Shown: positions 10,397 through 21,553, numbered from the stretch's first letter. The stretch: 64,000 bases of DNA from Diploptera punctata (GCA_030220185.1 JASPKZ010005710.1:1154603-1218602), one strand, 5' to 3'. Numbers and translations: made by a program. Notes: a model not told the origin generated them from the sequence alone.

Positions 10397-11265
10397 AGAG
10401 AAATGAATGCTTGAGTCGGGATTTGAACTCGAGTCTCTAAAGTCTGTACCTTTAGCGCTCTAACCAACTGAGCTACCCAAGAATTCCAACACAAACATAC
10501 AATTTTCTTATACATGTAGTATTCTCAATTCACACAAGAGGTAGCGGAAATTTGTTCCAACTGACATCTAGTGGCTAACATAACAGTTAAGCAATTTTTT
10601 TTAAAGGTACAGACTTTAGAGACTCGAGTTCAAATCCCGACTCAAGCATTTTTCTTTTCATATCATATTTGCCTTCATTGCCAAATGTCAAAAAATATAT
10701 ATATAGATATCTATATGTACAAGCGTTACTGCTATAAAGTAAATATTCTCTTTAATAATTTGCTTAACTGTTATGTTAGCCGCTAGATGACAGTCGGAAG
10801 ATCTTTCCGCTACCTCTTGTGTGAATTGAGAATACTACATGTATAAGAAAATTGTATGCTTGTCTTGGAATTCTTGGGTAGTTCAGTTGGTTAGAGCGCT
10901 AAAGGTACAGACTTTAGAGACTCGAGTTCAAATCCCGACTCAAGCATTCATTTTTCTTTTCATATCATATTTGCCTTCATTGCCAAATGTCAAAAAAAAA
11001 TATATAGATATCTATATACAAGCGTTACTGCTATAAAGTAAATATTCTCTTTAATAATTTGCTTAACTGTTATGTTAGCCGCTAGATGGCAGTCGGAAGA
11101 TCTTTCCGCTACCTCTTGTGTGAATTGAGAATACTACATGTATAAGAAAATTGTATGCTTGTCTTGGAATTCTTGGGTAGCTCAGTTGGTTAGAGCGCTA
11201 AAGGTACAGACTTTAGAGACTCGAGTTCAAATCCCGACTCAAGCATTCATTTTTCTTTTCATATC
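10397..11265. repeat. tandem and inverted array of tRNA-like (SINE-type) units, period 299 bp
   Basis: The unit carries a tRNA-like cloverleaf: A box tagctcagttggttagagc, anticodon stem taaag/cttta with loop GTACAGA (anticodon position ACA), B box gttcaaatccc, and acceptor pairing tcttggg/ctcaagc. One copy is inverted (10397-10597), one is a partial direct copy (10605-10740), one is full (10741-11039), and one is partial (11040-11265). The words tgcttaactgttatgttagc and gaagatctttccgctacctc recur. It is more likely a SINE-like array than a cluster of functional tRNA genes. Confidence 0.75.
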
Positions 11266-11269
11266 ATAT

Positions 11270-11309
11270 ACGATATATATATATATATATATATCAATAT
11301 ATAACAAAT

Positions 11310-11350
<41 letters not shown>
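11270..11350. repeat. (TA)n microsatellite
   Basis: Two TA runs separated by a short spacer, directly after the tRNA-like array. Confidence 0.9.
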
Positions 11351-11353
<3 letters not shown>

Positions 11354-11599
11354 TAATATTGAGTTTTTCTAAATTCGGATTAAATAAAGGAATGACGTAA
11401 TCTGATTTGAAGGTTGAATTATTGAGTCTGTGAATACGTGTAATTGGATTAGTTTCTTTTTTCTTATTTAAGCTAAATAAAACATTTTTCTTTAATTTTA
11501 TGCAAATTTTTGAAGGCAGCTTGTATTTATAATTTTTTTATCCAACGTCACACAGGGATTTGACGGTTAGCCATTTCCCTGTGTGCTTCCTAATAAAGC

Positions 11600-12265
11600 T
11601 TTACCCTTTATAGTGAATTATGTTTGATTTTCTATGATGGACAGGATATCTTCTATGACTTTGGATTTAGTTAACTGGGCTGTATCCATCTCTGCTTCTT
11701 CATATAGTGGGCAGGTTGGGATGCTGGCAATGCCTATCTTGTATAGGCGTTCTATAGATAGCCATGTTCAGTAACAATTCTCAAGTTGGCAGTTAGGATT
11801 TTCCGTGAAAGATATTTTTTTTTCAGTTTGTGTTGCACTGGTTGTTCCTTCTTTTTTTTTCTAACAGCAGCTATTGTCTTTCTGGAAGATGTAATGTGGC
11901 TCTTAAATTGTCTGGATTTGTGCACATATTCTCTGATAAGGAATTAATACATTCTGTTGTTTTAGATTTATATCCTCTTTTGCAAGACTGTCAGCCATCT
12001 TGTTATCTAGTATTGACATTGATTTGGTAACTACCGCTATTCAGTTTTCCTGCCTGCTTTCCGAAGATGTGCCCTGTTAGGTTGGTGTTCTTGATTCTTT
12101 CAGATCTATTATTTAACTAGGTGCAGTAAGAGATATGATGGTACTTAGTGAATCTATCAAGAAAACGGAATTCCATATCAGTTTGTCAGCGTGTTTTCAG
12201 CTCCACCTTTTACAGTTTCAAATTTTCCTTCAAAAGCTGTGGTGTTTCGTCCAACATAATAGCTT
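11600..12265 (-). pseudogene. RNase H and C-terminal Zn tail of a non-LTR retrotransposon
   Basis: Minus-strand translation in several frames shows RNase H signatures: LIDSLSTIISLTAPS (about 12150), then NKMADSLAKEDI (about 12000), the usual A-D-x-L-A-K motif. Downstream, IASIPTCPLYEEAEMDTAQL (about 11720) resembles the terminal CPLC...H...C zinc motif with its later residues altered. The domain order fits an I/R1/Jockey-type element with RNase H. Multiple stops and frameshifts make it a relic. Confidence 0.6.
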
Positions 12266-12364
12266 TCTTAAGTAATAATAAAAAAAGAGTTATATTTCAG
12301 ATATTAAATTAATTCATTTTATGATTAATTTTTATTATTTATATAAAGATTTTCAAAGTTTACA

Positions 12365-12725
12365 TATCTTTCTGTGTCAAGTTTTATTTTTTCTTCTCCA
12401 CTCATCAATATCTATGCACTCCATGTCCTCCAGTCCTCTTGTTCTTATTCCAGTTCTTATTTCGCATCCATGAGTTTCGAGGTCTTTCTTTCTTTTTTTC
12501 TTTCCAGGACACTATTCAAATGTTTTTCTGGATAAACTTTGTTCTTGAAATCGTCGTACATGCCCATACCAATTTAATTGCTTGTGTCTTAGGTAATCTA
12601 GTATTGAATATTTAAGTATTTTTTCTTGTATGACTTTATTTTTTATTTTTTCCAATTTTGAAAATATTGCTGCTCTCCTCAAGAAATCCATTTCCATCGG
12701 CATAAGTTTTTGTTCTAAGTGCAAA
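12365..12725 (-). pseudogene. C-terminal fragment of a non-LTR retrotransposon ORF
   Basis: The translation contains MEMDFLRRAAIFSKLEKIKN and KQLNWYGHVRRFQEQSLSRK, the E-M-x-F-x-R-R and WYGHVRR signatures of RTE-type ORF2 tails. The rest of the RT is absent. Confidence 0.75.
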
Positions 12726-12902
12726 ATTAATTTTACTCACACATATTTTTTGATTGCCGTTTATATGCTTATCTCCCTCTCCTACGTAAGTACCTACATG
12801 TATATATATTTTTTTTTTTGTTCAAAGTGCAAAAATTAATTTTACTCACACATATTTTTTGAATGCTGTTTATATGCTTATCTCCCTCTCTACGTAAGTA
12901 CC

Positions 12903-12947
<45 letters not shown>

Positions 12948-13035
12948 TTTTTTTGTTCTAAGTGCAAAATTAATTTTACTCACACATATTTTTTGAATGC
13001 TGTTTATATGCTTATCTCCCTCCTACGTAAGTACC

Positions 13036-13094
<59 letters not shown>

Positions 13095-13095
13095 T
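12708..13095 (+). repeat. three tandem copies of a 125-135-bp unit ending in (TA)n
   Basis: The unit reads ttctaagtgcaaaattaatt, actcacacatattttttg, gtttatatgcttatctccct, acgtaagtacctacatg, then a TA run. Copies start near 12708, 12820 and 12955. The TA tract grows from copy 1 to copy 3. Confidence 0.85.
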
Positions 13096-13330
13096 TATAT
13101 ATGTATATACTTCTTCAATTTAACAAATGTTGAAAAAATTCATTCATTTTTGAAGCGGAACCACCTAATGGAACACAGAATAAATATTCACATTTTATGG
13201 GGAATGAAAAATCCTAATCACTTTCATTGAAGCATCCTGCAAATTCCAAAAGTCTTTTTATGTTCGTCTCATTGTTAATGTAAACATCATTTCATTTTGC
13301 GAAAACAAACTATAAATAATAATACGTTTT

Positions 13331-13513
13331 GTTTAATTCTTACCTAATATCGTTGTTTATGTTAGACATATGTTTCAAGGATTATTAATCTCATTTTTAG
13401 TAGTTACAGACTGGATAACTGTGGAAAAACCAGTCTGTAACTACTGAAGATAAGGCTAACAAGCCTTGAAACATATGTCTAACAGAAACTACGATATGAG
13501 GTAAGAATTAAAC
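13331..13513. repeat. palindromic foldback element
   Basis: Near-perfect inverted repeat. Arms 13331-13414 and 13430-13513 pair gttagacatatgtttcaagg with ccttgaaacatatgtctaac, and tagttacagactgg with ccagtctgtaacta, around a 15-bp loop. The outer ends pair gtttaattcttac with gtaagaattaaac. Confidence 0.9.
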
Positions 13514-13791
13514 AGACAAACCTCATAATGTTATTCCTATTGTATTTTAAAAACTTTAAATATTCGAAAAGAAAATAAAAAACCTAAAACCTGAAAACAG
13601 ATAATTGAATCACCATATACAAATCATGTTGATAATCTTTGTAAGTTATATTTTGTCGAGATATTGTTATAGTATTGTTGTATTGTGACATTTTGATGTA
13701 AGTGCCGCCACTGATGTAAGAAATGAGAGAGGCTAGTGATAATGACCACATGTGCTAGACGGGTGGTGTGGGTGTCAGTGGTGCTACGTAC

Positions 13792-13886
13792 AGGTGCTGG
13801 GTAGTCTAACCGGGCGGTCTTGATGATCATGTCAACTATCGCGGTAAAACTACCCCGGCCGCGATGTACAAGGGAGTCTTCCCACC
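13792..13886 (-). CDS. ANKDD1: ANKDD1-like exon 6: last ankyrin repeat (1-nt deletion)
   Basis: An acceptor of the form ttttcttctccag precedes GGKTPLYIAA. After a one-base deletion in the C run (ggccgggg), the other frame continues RGSFTAIVDMIIKTARLDYP, then a possible GTACGT donor. The V-D-M-I-I-K segment closely parallels the final ankyrin repeat of vertebrate ANKDD1A as I remember it, which precedes the death domain. The exon follows 18959-19057 in transcription order at a distance of about 5.1 kb. The 3' boundary is uncertain. The indel may be an assembly error or real damage. Confidence 0.65.
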
Positions 13887-13889
13887 CTG

Positions 13890-14111
13890 GAGAAGAAAAA
13901 CATAATTGTTAGCTTCCCTCCGAAACCAAACACATCAATTTTAATTGCTTATAATATCTCAGGAGAGAGATATTAGTAATTAATTTAATAACATACATGG
14001 GGTTTTAATTGCCAGAGGCAAAGGAATTATTGATTTGTTGCGTATCATGACGCATGTAGCTTCAAACGCACTGTAATTTACCTCATTAAACGATAACATA
14101 CAAAAATATTT
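13890..14111. other. no recognisable gene
   Basis: Intronic sequence upstream of the exon acceptor on the minus strand; nothing else identified. Confidence 0.4.
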
Positions 14112-15400
14112 ATACAATTTTAAGTATAAAAATAGTACTTTATTCTCAGTCTTCCTCAAGTATTAGCAGTTTAATTTTATAAGAGACCTTTCGAAAACAT
14201 GCTTCATCTTCTGTTTGTAGTTTGGTATTGACTGTTGCTTTATAAAGAGGGCTTTGGTAATTGAGTATGTTCTCATTTAATTTGTACTTTCCTTCATGAC
14301 CAAACCCTTTTCACAAAATTATTATTAGTAGGGAAGGGATTTTTAGGTGAAAATTTTGGTCGTAAAAAGGAGCGAAAGGTTCTGAAAATACATACAAAAA
14401 GATGCAAAAAAAAGTGCTGGCGAAACAATTGAATTAAGGTTTAATCCAGTTACTTGAAGTCAGTTTGTGTAATATGCACATCATTTTTCACCAAATTTTT
14501 CTTCTTTATAGATTCGTAGTTGTTTAGTTTATTGCAAATTTACTTCGCAGATGGAACATCGAAGAATAATGCCACCAGTTTCGATAAAATGCGTTTTGAA
14601 TTCTTCTGAAAGTGCATACAACTTATCCTTCTTAACATTTGCCATGTTATTGTTGTAGTGAAAACCCAGGTGTAACACTAATAAAACACGTTGTGGTTCA
14701 GACTAGTAAAACACAGCCAACTGCAAGTCGGTAGATAGGGAATTGTTAAATTATTATTGCCAGTACTAACAGAACTTATTTTAAACTGTTACAGCACACA
14801 TGTTGAAATTTAAATTCGACTTCACAGCTGCAGAGTGGCCATTGTTGCTGGGATATAAATTACTGGTGGTTTACTTAAATTATGTTTTTAATATTTATTA
14901 TTTACTATTGTTGACTTCACACTACAGATTCGCCATTGTTTCTGAGGTATAAATTACATAAATTGTATTTTAATATTTATTTAATATTTTTCACTTCTGA
15001 TTGAGATTTTAAGAAGCTGTTCAAGAAGAAAAATTATACAATTTTCTGTCCCATCTTTTAAAAACGCAGAGAGGAGTGGAGGAAAAGGTGCTGCAGCATA
15101 AAAAAAGAGGGGGAAAGGGGGCGAAATGTAGTAACCTCACGAAAGTTGCAAAAAGGTGCAAGAAATTGTGTTCATTTAGCTTCATTTCATCACACAAATA
15201 CAAATATTGAACTATTGGTATGAAAACAGATATATTTTTGGAAAGGTGCCGCACTTCAAAATCCTTCCTTAATTATTAGCAACAGTCAGTACCAAATTAC
15301 AGACAGAAGATGAAACATGTTTTCGAAAGGCCTCATAAAAATTATAATAGTTAAGGACGGCTGAGAATAAAGTAATAATTTTTATATTTAAACGTTTTAT
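14112..15400. mobile_element. long-TIR DNA element of about 1.3 kb, possible hAT relic
   Basis: The termini are inverted. Left 14112-14240 (stattctcagtcttcctcaa-type words, cctttcgaaaacatg, cttcatcttctgt) pairs with right 15280-15400 (acagaagatgaaacatg, ttttcgaaagg, ctgagaataaagta). Inside, on the minus strand, 14530-14645 starts MANVKKDKLYALSEEF and contains a C-S-I-C-E-V motif like the BED-type finger at the start of some hAT transposases. No transposase core is found. Confidence 0.55.
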
Positions 15401-15785
15401 ATACAGACCTCAACGGAGATTCATAATGTATTTTAAAAATCTTGAAAAAATATCTATGCAACAAAAAAATTAATTAAATACTCACTGGGAAAACCAAATT
15501 TAAATACATTTTTCCTTATTAATCTGTAATTTCTTTTTATGTTATTTTTTGAATGGGGGTTGTTTTTATTTTAATATTTTTATTATACATAAGTAACATT
15601 CAGTACCTGTTATTATGTACGTAATAAATTACGTCAATAAACTAAAATGTTAGTAATAATAGAAGGATTAATATTAGGCCAACTGGGAGAAAATTTTTAA
15701 TTGTCCAAGACCATTACATACTGATACAGTACAAAATATATATTTGATTGTGATTTATTGCATGGTTTTTATCATATAACCGATA
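15401..15785. other. no recognisable gene
   Basis: AT-rich spacer with nothing I can support. Confidence 0.4.
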
Positions 15786-15795
15786 TTTCTTCAGT

Positions 15796-15796
<1 letters not shown>

Positions 15797-15890
<94 letters not shown>
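15797..15890. repeat. (AAT)n microsatellite
   Basis: About thirty AAT units with one imperfect unit. Confidence 0.95.
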
Positions 15891-15893
<3 letters not shown>

Positions 15894-16059
15894 CAGGATA
15901 TTTTCATATATTTTAAATAAAAATTCGAAAATTACAAGTTAGAATTTTTCCGGGAAGTTAAAAAAATATGAAGATATATAAATTCCGAGACTTGCACTAG
16001 GAACAATTATGAAATTCTAATTTTGAGAAAAAAATTAGTCAAAACACAAAATAGGCGCT

Positions 16060-16613
16060 AACAATGAGCAAACAAAAAAGAAACTTTTTTTTTTGTCTCA
16101 GAAAGAAAAATATGTGATTCTGATAGTATTTTTTTTCTCCTGAATTCAAATATGATATCGGGTTTTCCCCATCACGCAAGGTTTCCGAGAGACAGGCATT
16201 TATAATTTCAAATAATTAAATATTTTCTACATTCGTAACTACACAATATTCGAACATTCGGACTCACCTAGAAAGTAGGAAATGACGATTTTATGCTATA
16301 TTTCGCCTGCGGAGCATCCCTCTTGATGGTCCAACAATAATCGGCCAGCATATTGGGATCCCATTTGCCTTGATATATCTTTTCCACAGCTGAAATCTCC
16401 TGATGAAAGTTTTCCCTGTTTTATTTTTACAATGGATAAATGGACAAAAAAAACGTTTATTAAAAAATAATCATTTAAATCCATTAATTGAAATTGCAAT
16501 AAAAAACTGTGGACGATGGGGAAATTCCGAATACATATTTGAAAACATGATAAAAAACTGCATTAAGTACAACTATTGGTAGCCATGAGACAAAAATCAT
16601 GTTGACCAGTGTA
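16060..16613. repeat. left arm of a 550-bp inverted repeat
   Basis: The reverse complement of 17354-17903 along its whole length, with modest divergence. Landmarks are agaatcacatatttttcttt (inverted here), attcgaacattcggactcac, ccctcttgatggtccaacaa and aagtacaactattggta. The spacer 16614-17353 holds two SINE pieces. The arm includes the end of an open frame described separately. Confidence 0.9.
16296..16425 (-). pseudogene. C-terminal fragment of an uncharacterised arthropod protein family
   Basis: On the minus strand this reads FHQEISAVEKIYQGKWDPN followed by MLADYCWTIKRDAPQAKYS. The FHQ, YQGxW and MxADYCW signatures are those of the longer copy at 36700-37390. The fragment lacks the upstream domain. 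I know the family only as widespread, uncharacterised and probably transposon-borne in arthropod genomes. Confidence 0.7.
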
Positions 16614-16847
16614 ACAGGTAACATAGGCATTTCAGGCACATTTAACTCTTCTAGGTGGTATAACGTCTATAAAATATAACATAAACAATTGGTTTTACTC
16701 GTAAATTATTTAAAGTTCGAGGTTTAATAATGTTCCAGATAAAATAGGAAAATAAGAAATATATCCAAAATATAGCCTATTTCAACAGAATATAACAGTT
16801 TATATAAACTCATGGTTATGGATGTGCTGTCATTTGCTTTATTACTT

Positions 16848-17035
16848 GTATTGTATTGTAAGCCTATGTTTTCCCTTTACAGAGATTTAGGCGCTCTCCC
16901 CCTACAGGGAAGAATTTGAACCATACTAATATAGTTACACTTGTTTTTCGTATACATGCCATTTTGAGTGGTACGTGGTCAGCGTTCCGCCTCATACTGA
17001 CGTCTAGGAAACCAAGGTAGTACTAGGACGGGAAT
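16848..17035 (-). mobile_element. SINE-A, 3' half
   Basis: Matches the body of SINE-A at 23723-24163 in reverse: agatttaggcgctctccc, gggaagaatttgaaccat and ggtcagcgttccgcctca. A short (TGTAT)n stretch at the left is its tail. The tRNA head is absent. Confidence 0.85.
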
Positions 17036-17094
17036 GTAACAAACAAAAAAGAAAAAAAGTTAATTAAATCTATTAATATTACCAATGACAAAAT

Positions 17095-17353
17095 TATATT
17101 CAAACAATTTTGCTCTAGGACAGATCTTTCACTGCTGTCATAGCATTTTCATGCTATGCTCTGCAGTTTTACTAAGGAATTATATATGTGGTAGCTTCCT
17201 GTTGTTTTCCTCACCGGGGATGATAATCATGATTATGACGATGGCCAGATGATATTTGGGGACCTTTTGGGCCTAAAAGCTACCTGGCATTTGCCTTATA
17301 GGCAAGGAACAAACCCAAGAAAAAACCTCACCCAGGAAGCTTGTCCCGACCGG
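17095..17353 (-). mobile_element. SINE-B, head cut off at the inverted-repeat junction
   Basis: Shares agcattttcatgctatgct, gtggtagcttcc, ggggacc(g/t)tttgggcc and aacctcacccaggaa with the other SINE-B copies. The match stops at cccgaccgg where the right inverted-repeat arm begins, so the element or the arm junction truncated it. Confidence 0.85.
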
Positions 17354-17903
17354 TAACACTGGTCAACATGATTTTTATCTCATGAGTACCAATAGTTGTA
17401 CTTAATGCAGTTTTTTTTATCGTGTTTTAAAATATATATTGGGAATTTCTCCATCACCCACAGTTTTTTTTTATTTCAATTTCAATTAATGGATTTAAAT
17501 AATTATTTTTTTTATAAATGTTTTTTCGTCCATTTGTCCATTGTAAAATAAAACCAAATGAGCTAACTCAAATGGTTTCAGCTATGGAGAAGAGATATCA
17601 AGGCAAATAGAATCCTAATATGCTGGCCGATTATTGTTGGACCATCAAGAGGGATGCTCCACAGGCGAAATATAGCAGAAAATCGTTATTTCTTACTTTA
17701 TAGGTGAGTCCGAATGTTCGAATATTGTATAGTTACGAATGTAGATAATATTAAAGTGTTTGAAATTATAAATTCCTCTCTCTCGGAAACCTTGCGTGAT
17801 GGAGAAAAACCGATATCGTATTTGAATTCAGGAGAAAAAATACTATCAGAATCACATATTTTTCTTTCTTACAAAAAAAAGTTTATTTTTTGTTGCTCAG
17901 TGT
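17354..17903. repeat. right arm of a 550-bp inverted repeat
   Basis: The partner of 16060-16613. It carries, on the plus strand at about 17578-17690, the same protein tail (VSAMEKRYQGK, a stop, then NPNMLADYCWTIKRDAPQA). The outer terminus matches the solo fragment at 3043-3185. Confidence 0.9.
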
Positions 17904-17904
17904 A

Positions 17905-17975
17905 ATCGAACCTGGGCCAATTGCGTGACAAGACTGAACGCTACCTCGAGACCATCAGCGGTGGACATGCGAATA
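17905..17975 (-). repeat. SINE-B head fragment
   Basis: Contains tcgaacctgggccaattgcg, gtgacaag and agcggtggaca, the B box and A box of a SINE-B-like tRNA head, with no body. Confidence 0.5.
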
Positions 17976-17979
17976 ATAT

Positions 17980-18955
17980 ACTTTTTAAAATTAATTTGTT
18001 TAATGTGAATTTTTTTTATCTTTAATTAATCCTGTAATGAAATGGATACCGGTTTTGATGTTTTGAAATTCTCATTTATATCTATACACTTTCTATTGGT
18101 TATCATTATTTGTTTACATATAACATTAATAATTAAATGTGCCGCGGTTTATTCATTATGTTGAAGAAACTTGCGTCCGATTTTGTGACTGTAATATTCC
18201 ATTTCTGTCCATTTTATAAGACCATAATATGGAATGAAATTTATTAATGTTTGATATACTGTATCAGTATGAAAAATCCCTTATTTTTAAAGTTTGAAAC
18301 AGTTTTTTTACTAAAAAGTATTTCGTTGAAGTTTTTAAATTTTAGTTGGCGGGAACTTATTGACACCACTGTTTGAAGTTTAATGGATTTATGTAAACTT
18401 GAGCAGATTATAGAGTACAGTTCAAGTTATCAGACGGTAGAGAAAAGAGCAGGATCAGGAGAAAAAAAGGCTGTCTTTGTTAAGTTCTACGGGAGCAGGG
18501 AAGACAAAGAAGCTCTAAGTACTTACCTTCTATTCTGTCACACTCACCTGTGTTCAGTGATTGGATACAACCGCTTTCCAATGTAGGTATTCTATCGATT
18601 TTCTCCTTAATTTATAGTACATATTAATGCATGTATGCATTTGTTAAAGAATAGATATTGTATGTAATTATTAATGTATGCGTGAAAATATTCTCAGCTA
18701 TCAGATATTTAGGTTTCTAAGCGATGGGGTTTTATACGTGATCCTAGAGGACTGTAGAAGTAAAAGTGTATTTGCCTTTTTTAAAAATATCCTCCAGTCT
18801 TCCCAACTTTCTAATTCCATGTCCTTCAAACAGGCTGGGTTTTATTTTGAATAGAGTTTAATAGTGCAAACAACCGTTTATTGAATAGGACTAGATTTAT
18901 TAATTGTGAGACAGAATTTCGTGTAAATATTAGTTTTGTGTTTTGATTGTAGACG
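17980..18955. other. no recognisable gene; intron of the ANKDD1-like gene
   Basis: AT-rich intronic DNA. A 67-codon frame at 18383-18586 has no recognisable domain and no supporting splice signals. Confidence 0.4.
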
Positions 18956-18958
18956 TAC

Positions 18959-19057
18959 CTGTTCTCGTTGGTCAATGTTGGCACCGGCTGCTAGTAACAC
19001 TTTGCATATATCAGTATAACCTTGCTCAGCTGCTATGTGGATGGGCGATTGAAGTCT
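18959..19057 (-). CDS. ANKDD1: ANKDD1-like exon 5: one ankyrin repeat
   Basis: Exactly 99 bp in phase 0, bounded by acceptor tttacttttacag and donor GTACGT. It encodes one 33-residue ankyrin repeat (RLQSPIHIAAEQGYTDICK, then VLLAAGANIDQREQ). The core residues PIHIAAEQG, LL and GANID are standard. Position and wording correspond to the penultimate ankyrin repeat of ANKDD1A from memory (RxQxP-H-AAE...). Ankyrin repeats mediate protein binding. The exon is followed by the 13.8-kb exon and preceded by the 20.4-kb exon, both phase 0. Confidence 0.85.
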
Positions 19058-19251
19058 CTGTAAAAGTAAAAAAACACTACAAATTACAGCGAAAAAATAA
19101 CAGAATGGCATGCATAGGAAGAAGTTCTTTTGATACTCTATTCTTCTTTATTTCTTCGAATTTTTGACGCTTTAACAACGAGGTCACATCGCGTCTTCGG
19201 ATCTTTAGGTATGACCATTAGTCCGTGAGTTACCAATACGTGTAAAGTCCA

Positions 19252-19560
19252 TCCATAGTAATTCTGCCCGAATGCAGGTCCTTCACTGCAATCATAGCAT
19301 TTTCATGCTATGCTTGCAGCTTTACTAGGGAATTGTAGGTGTGGTAGCTTCCCGTTGTTTTTCCACACCGGTGAAGGATGATGATGACCATATGATTTCG
19401 GGGACCGTTTGGGCCTTAAAGTTTTCCTGACATTTGTCTTACAGGTGAGGAAAACCCCGATAAAAATCTCGCCCAGAAAAACTGCCCCGACCGGGGATCG
19501 AACCCGGGCCCGCTGCGTGACAAGGCAGCACGCTAACTCGTGACCACAGCGGTGGACACA
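19252..19560 (-). mobile_element. SINE-B, full-length copy
   Basis: A tRNA-derived SINE. On the minus strand the head has gtgtccaccgctgtggtcac with a B box gggttcgatccccgg, and the body carries caggtgaggaaaac reversed, ggggaccgtttgggcc and the hairpin word agcattttcatgctatgct. The 3' end is near tagtaattctgcccgaa. It lies in an intron of the ankyrin gene. Confidence 0.9.
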
Positions 19561-19594
19561 TGTGTAAAGTCAATACTGATAAAATTCAAACTAA

Positions 19595-20062
19595 AATTCC
19601 TTTGAGGTAAACAGTCACAAAGTAGAATATTAAAATAGATACCTGGCAGGTGCAGTCGTTCTCAACTAGGTTAAAAATGAAAAAAAAAAAAACACTGTAT
19701 GCCTTTCGGAAACCGGCTTCTATCATCAGCAGAAGGATATATGCTACTAACCTGTGTTGTTATTTTGCGACACTTTTGACATCGGCGACCTTCCAGCGTC
19801 GTCGGTAGCTACTGGCTGTTACTGAAATTACAGAACAGCAGTCAGTAACCTACCGACCACTCTCGAAGACCGCTGATGTCAAATGCATCGCAAAATAACA
19901 ACAAAAGCTATTAGCACATATCCTTCTGCTGATGATGGAAGCCGGTTTTAGAAAGACCTACAGTTCTTAATTTTTTAAATATTTTTAACCTAGTTTAGGA
20001 CGACTGCACCTACCAGATATTTCTTTTAATATTTTGCTTTGTGTAATTTTACCTCAACGGGA
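19595..20062. repeat. foldback element with arms of about 220 bp
   Basis: The left arm 19595-19815 pairs with the right arm 19840-20062: aggtgcagtcgt with acgactgcacct, tatgcctttcggaaaccggc with gccggttttagaaagaccta, atcatcagcagaaggatat with atatccttctgctgatgat, and tgttattttgcg with cgcaaaataaca. A partial copy of one end follows at 20090-20180. Noncoding. Confidence 0.85.
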
Positions 20063-20184
20063 ATTTAAACAACAGTTAGTAGCGCATATTATATTGATGA
20101 TGGAAGCCGATTTCGAGAGGCCTACAGTTCTTAAAAATCCTTGAAGACGACATCTGCAGGAATGTATTTTAATATTTTACTAAA

Positions 20185-20350
20185 AAGAGAACATGAATGT
20201 ACAAAAACTCAATTTTAGAATTTATCCAAGAAAATGGTACGGGCATATTAGGCGAATAGAGGATGAAAGATTACCGAAGAAAATAATGGAATGGACACCA
20301 TCAGGAACGAGAAGGAAAGGACGACCAAATCTCAATGACAGGAATTTTTG
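20185..20350 (+). pseudogene. C-terminal fragment of a non-LTR retrotransposon ORF
   Basis: The translation shows KWYGHIRRIEDERLPKKIME and then GTRRKGRPN, the RTE-type tail, truncated on both sides. Confidence 0.7.
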
Positions 20351-20423
20351 AGCGATCTTAATAATAATAATTCACAATGAGAAAGAAAACATTCCTGACA
20401 ATTCTTTATGGAAATTGTCTTAC

Positions 20424-20522
20424 CACGTTGAGAGCATTGAGATCCGCTCCTTTTGATATGAGCAGTTCAACAGTTTCAGTCTCATTAGCTTGGCAAGCCA
20501 CGTGAAGTGGCGTATTTCCATT
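20424..20522 (-). CDS. ANKDD1: ANKDD1-like exon 4: one ankyrin repeat
   Basis: Exactly 99 bp in phase 0 between the acceptor gtttttgttgcag and the donor GTAAGA. It encodes NGNTPLHVACQANETETVEL and then LISKGADLNALNV, a canonical ankyrin repeat with the TPLH tetrapeptide and GADLN turn. It sits 1.37 kb upstream (in transcription) of exon 5. The clean splice sites and lack of stops argue that the gene is under constraint. Confidence 0.87.
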
Positions 20523-20599
20523 CTGCAACAAAAACACATTATTTCAGCATTAAAATTCTAGCAAATGGTTTACAAAATTGTGAGGGGAAAACAGATATT

Positions 20600-20985
20600 C
20601 AAGACAAAAGTAGACACTATGCGCATGTACGGTATCAGCAGACGCATAACGGATACAACAAAGGCCACCAAACAAAACTCTTCTTCCCAAACATCCATAC
20701 CAGGCAAGAAACCGTCCTAAATCCAACTTTCGTACTTACACAATTCCTCACAAACCATGGAAAATTCCAACAATACCTACACAGAATTGGAAAAACAGCT
20801 TCACCGAAGTGTCCATGCTCAGAAGACGACCAAACAGCTATGCATCTGTTACTTCACTGCAAGCTACAAGAAAAGAACAGACCAGCGCACATCAAGGACC
20901 CAAATATAGCGCTAAGAAAAGTTATTAAAATGCCACAAACAATCAAATACATAAATGAAATATTCCAGACACTGAAATAATCCAT
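20600..20985 (+). pseudogene. C-terminal zinc tail of an RNase H-type non-LTR retrotransposon
   Basis: The frame ending at 20980 contains TKLFFPNIHTRQ, then FLTNHGKFQQYLHRIGK, then the zinc motif CPCSEDDQTAMHLLLHC. This is the end of R1/I/Jockey-type ORF2 proteins, downstream of RNase H. The first 30 or so codons overlap the ankyrin exon on the other strand and are not real coding. Truncated 5'. Confidence 0.8.
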
Positions 20986-21550
20986 ATTAATTGTAATCCA
21001 TTAATTGTAAAACCATATAAAGTGTAAACTAAATATCCTGCGATATACCCACAAGGTAAAACGCAGGTTGTAAAAACTTGTTCAAATTAAAAAAAAACCC
21101 ATAGAAACACGTGATGCAGCCAACAAATACAGGGTATTAGGAGGCAAAGAAGAAATACCCCAAACATCTATGCAACATAATTATGTGCCTCAAAATTCAA
21201 GTCTTTAACTTAAAAAAAGTTAACCAAAATACAAACAACTAGATTGAAGTCTTGAAATTAAAAATGCTAACCAAAATACAACTCTCACTCTACTATTCTC
21301 TGTCCAACGTAAGAAGCACACTTTGACATTTAACCTCCGAATGTATTACTCCACGCAGCACGTGTAAGAGTGCAGGCGAACTCTGTCAGCTGTTTGTTAC
21401 AAACCGATAAATTAATGCGCAACAATCGTTTTAATTTTTAATGTGCAGGTTGTATTAATATTTACAATGGTATGTCAAAAAATTAATTAAATTATAATTG
21501 TTAATATTAAACAAATTAATTCAAATCAAATATTTAATTTAAAATAACTG
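20986..21550. other. no recognisable gene
   Basis: AT-rich sequence after the retrotransposon tail; no exon or repeat recognised. Confidence 0.4.
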
Positions 21551-21553
21551 TAC

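Noticed and set aside
10839..11356. Conserved frames starting MYKKIVCLSWNSW
   Set aside because: They translate through the tRNA-like heads of the tandem units; conservation reflects duplication.
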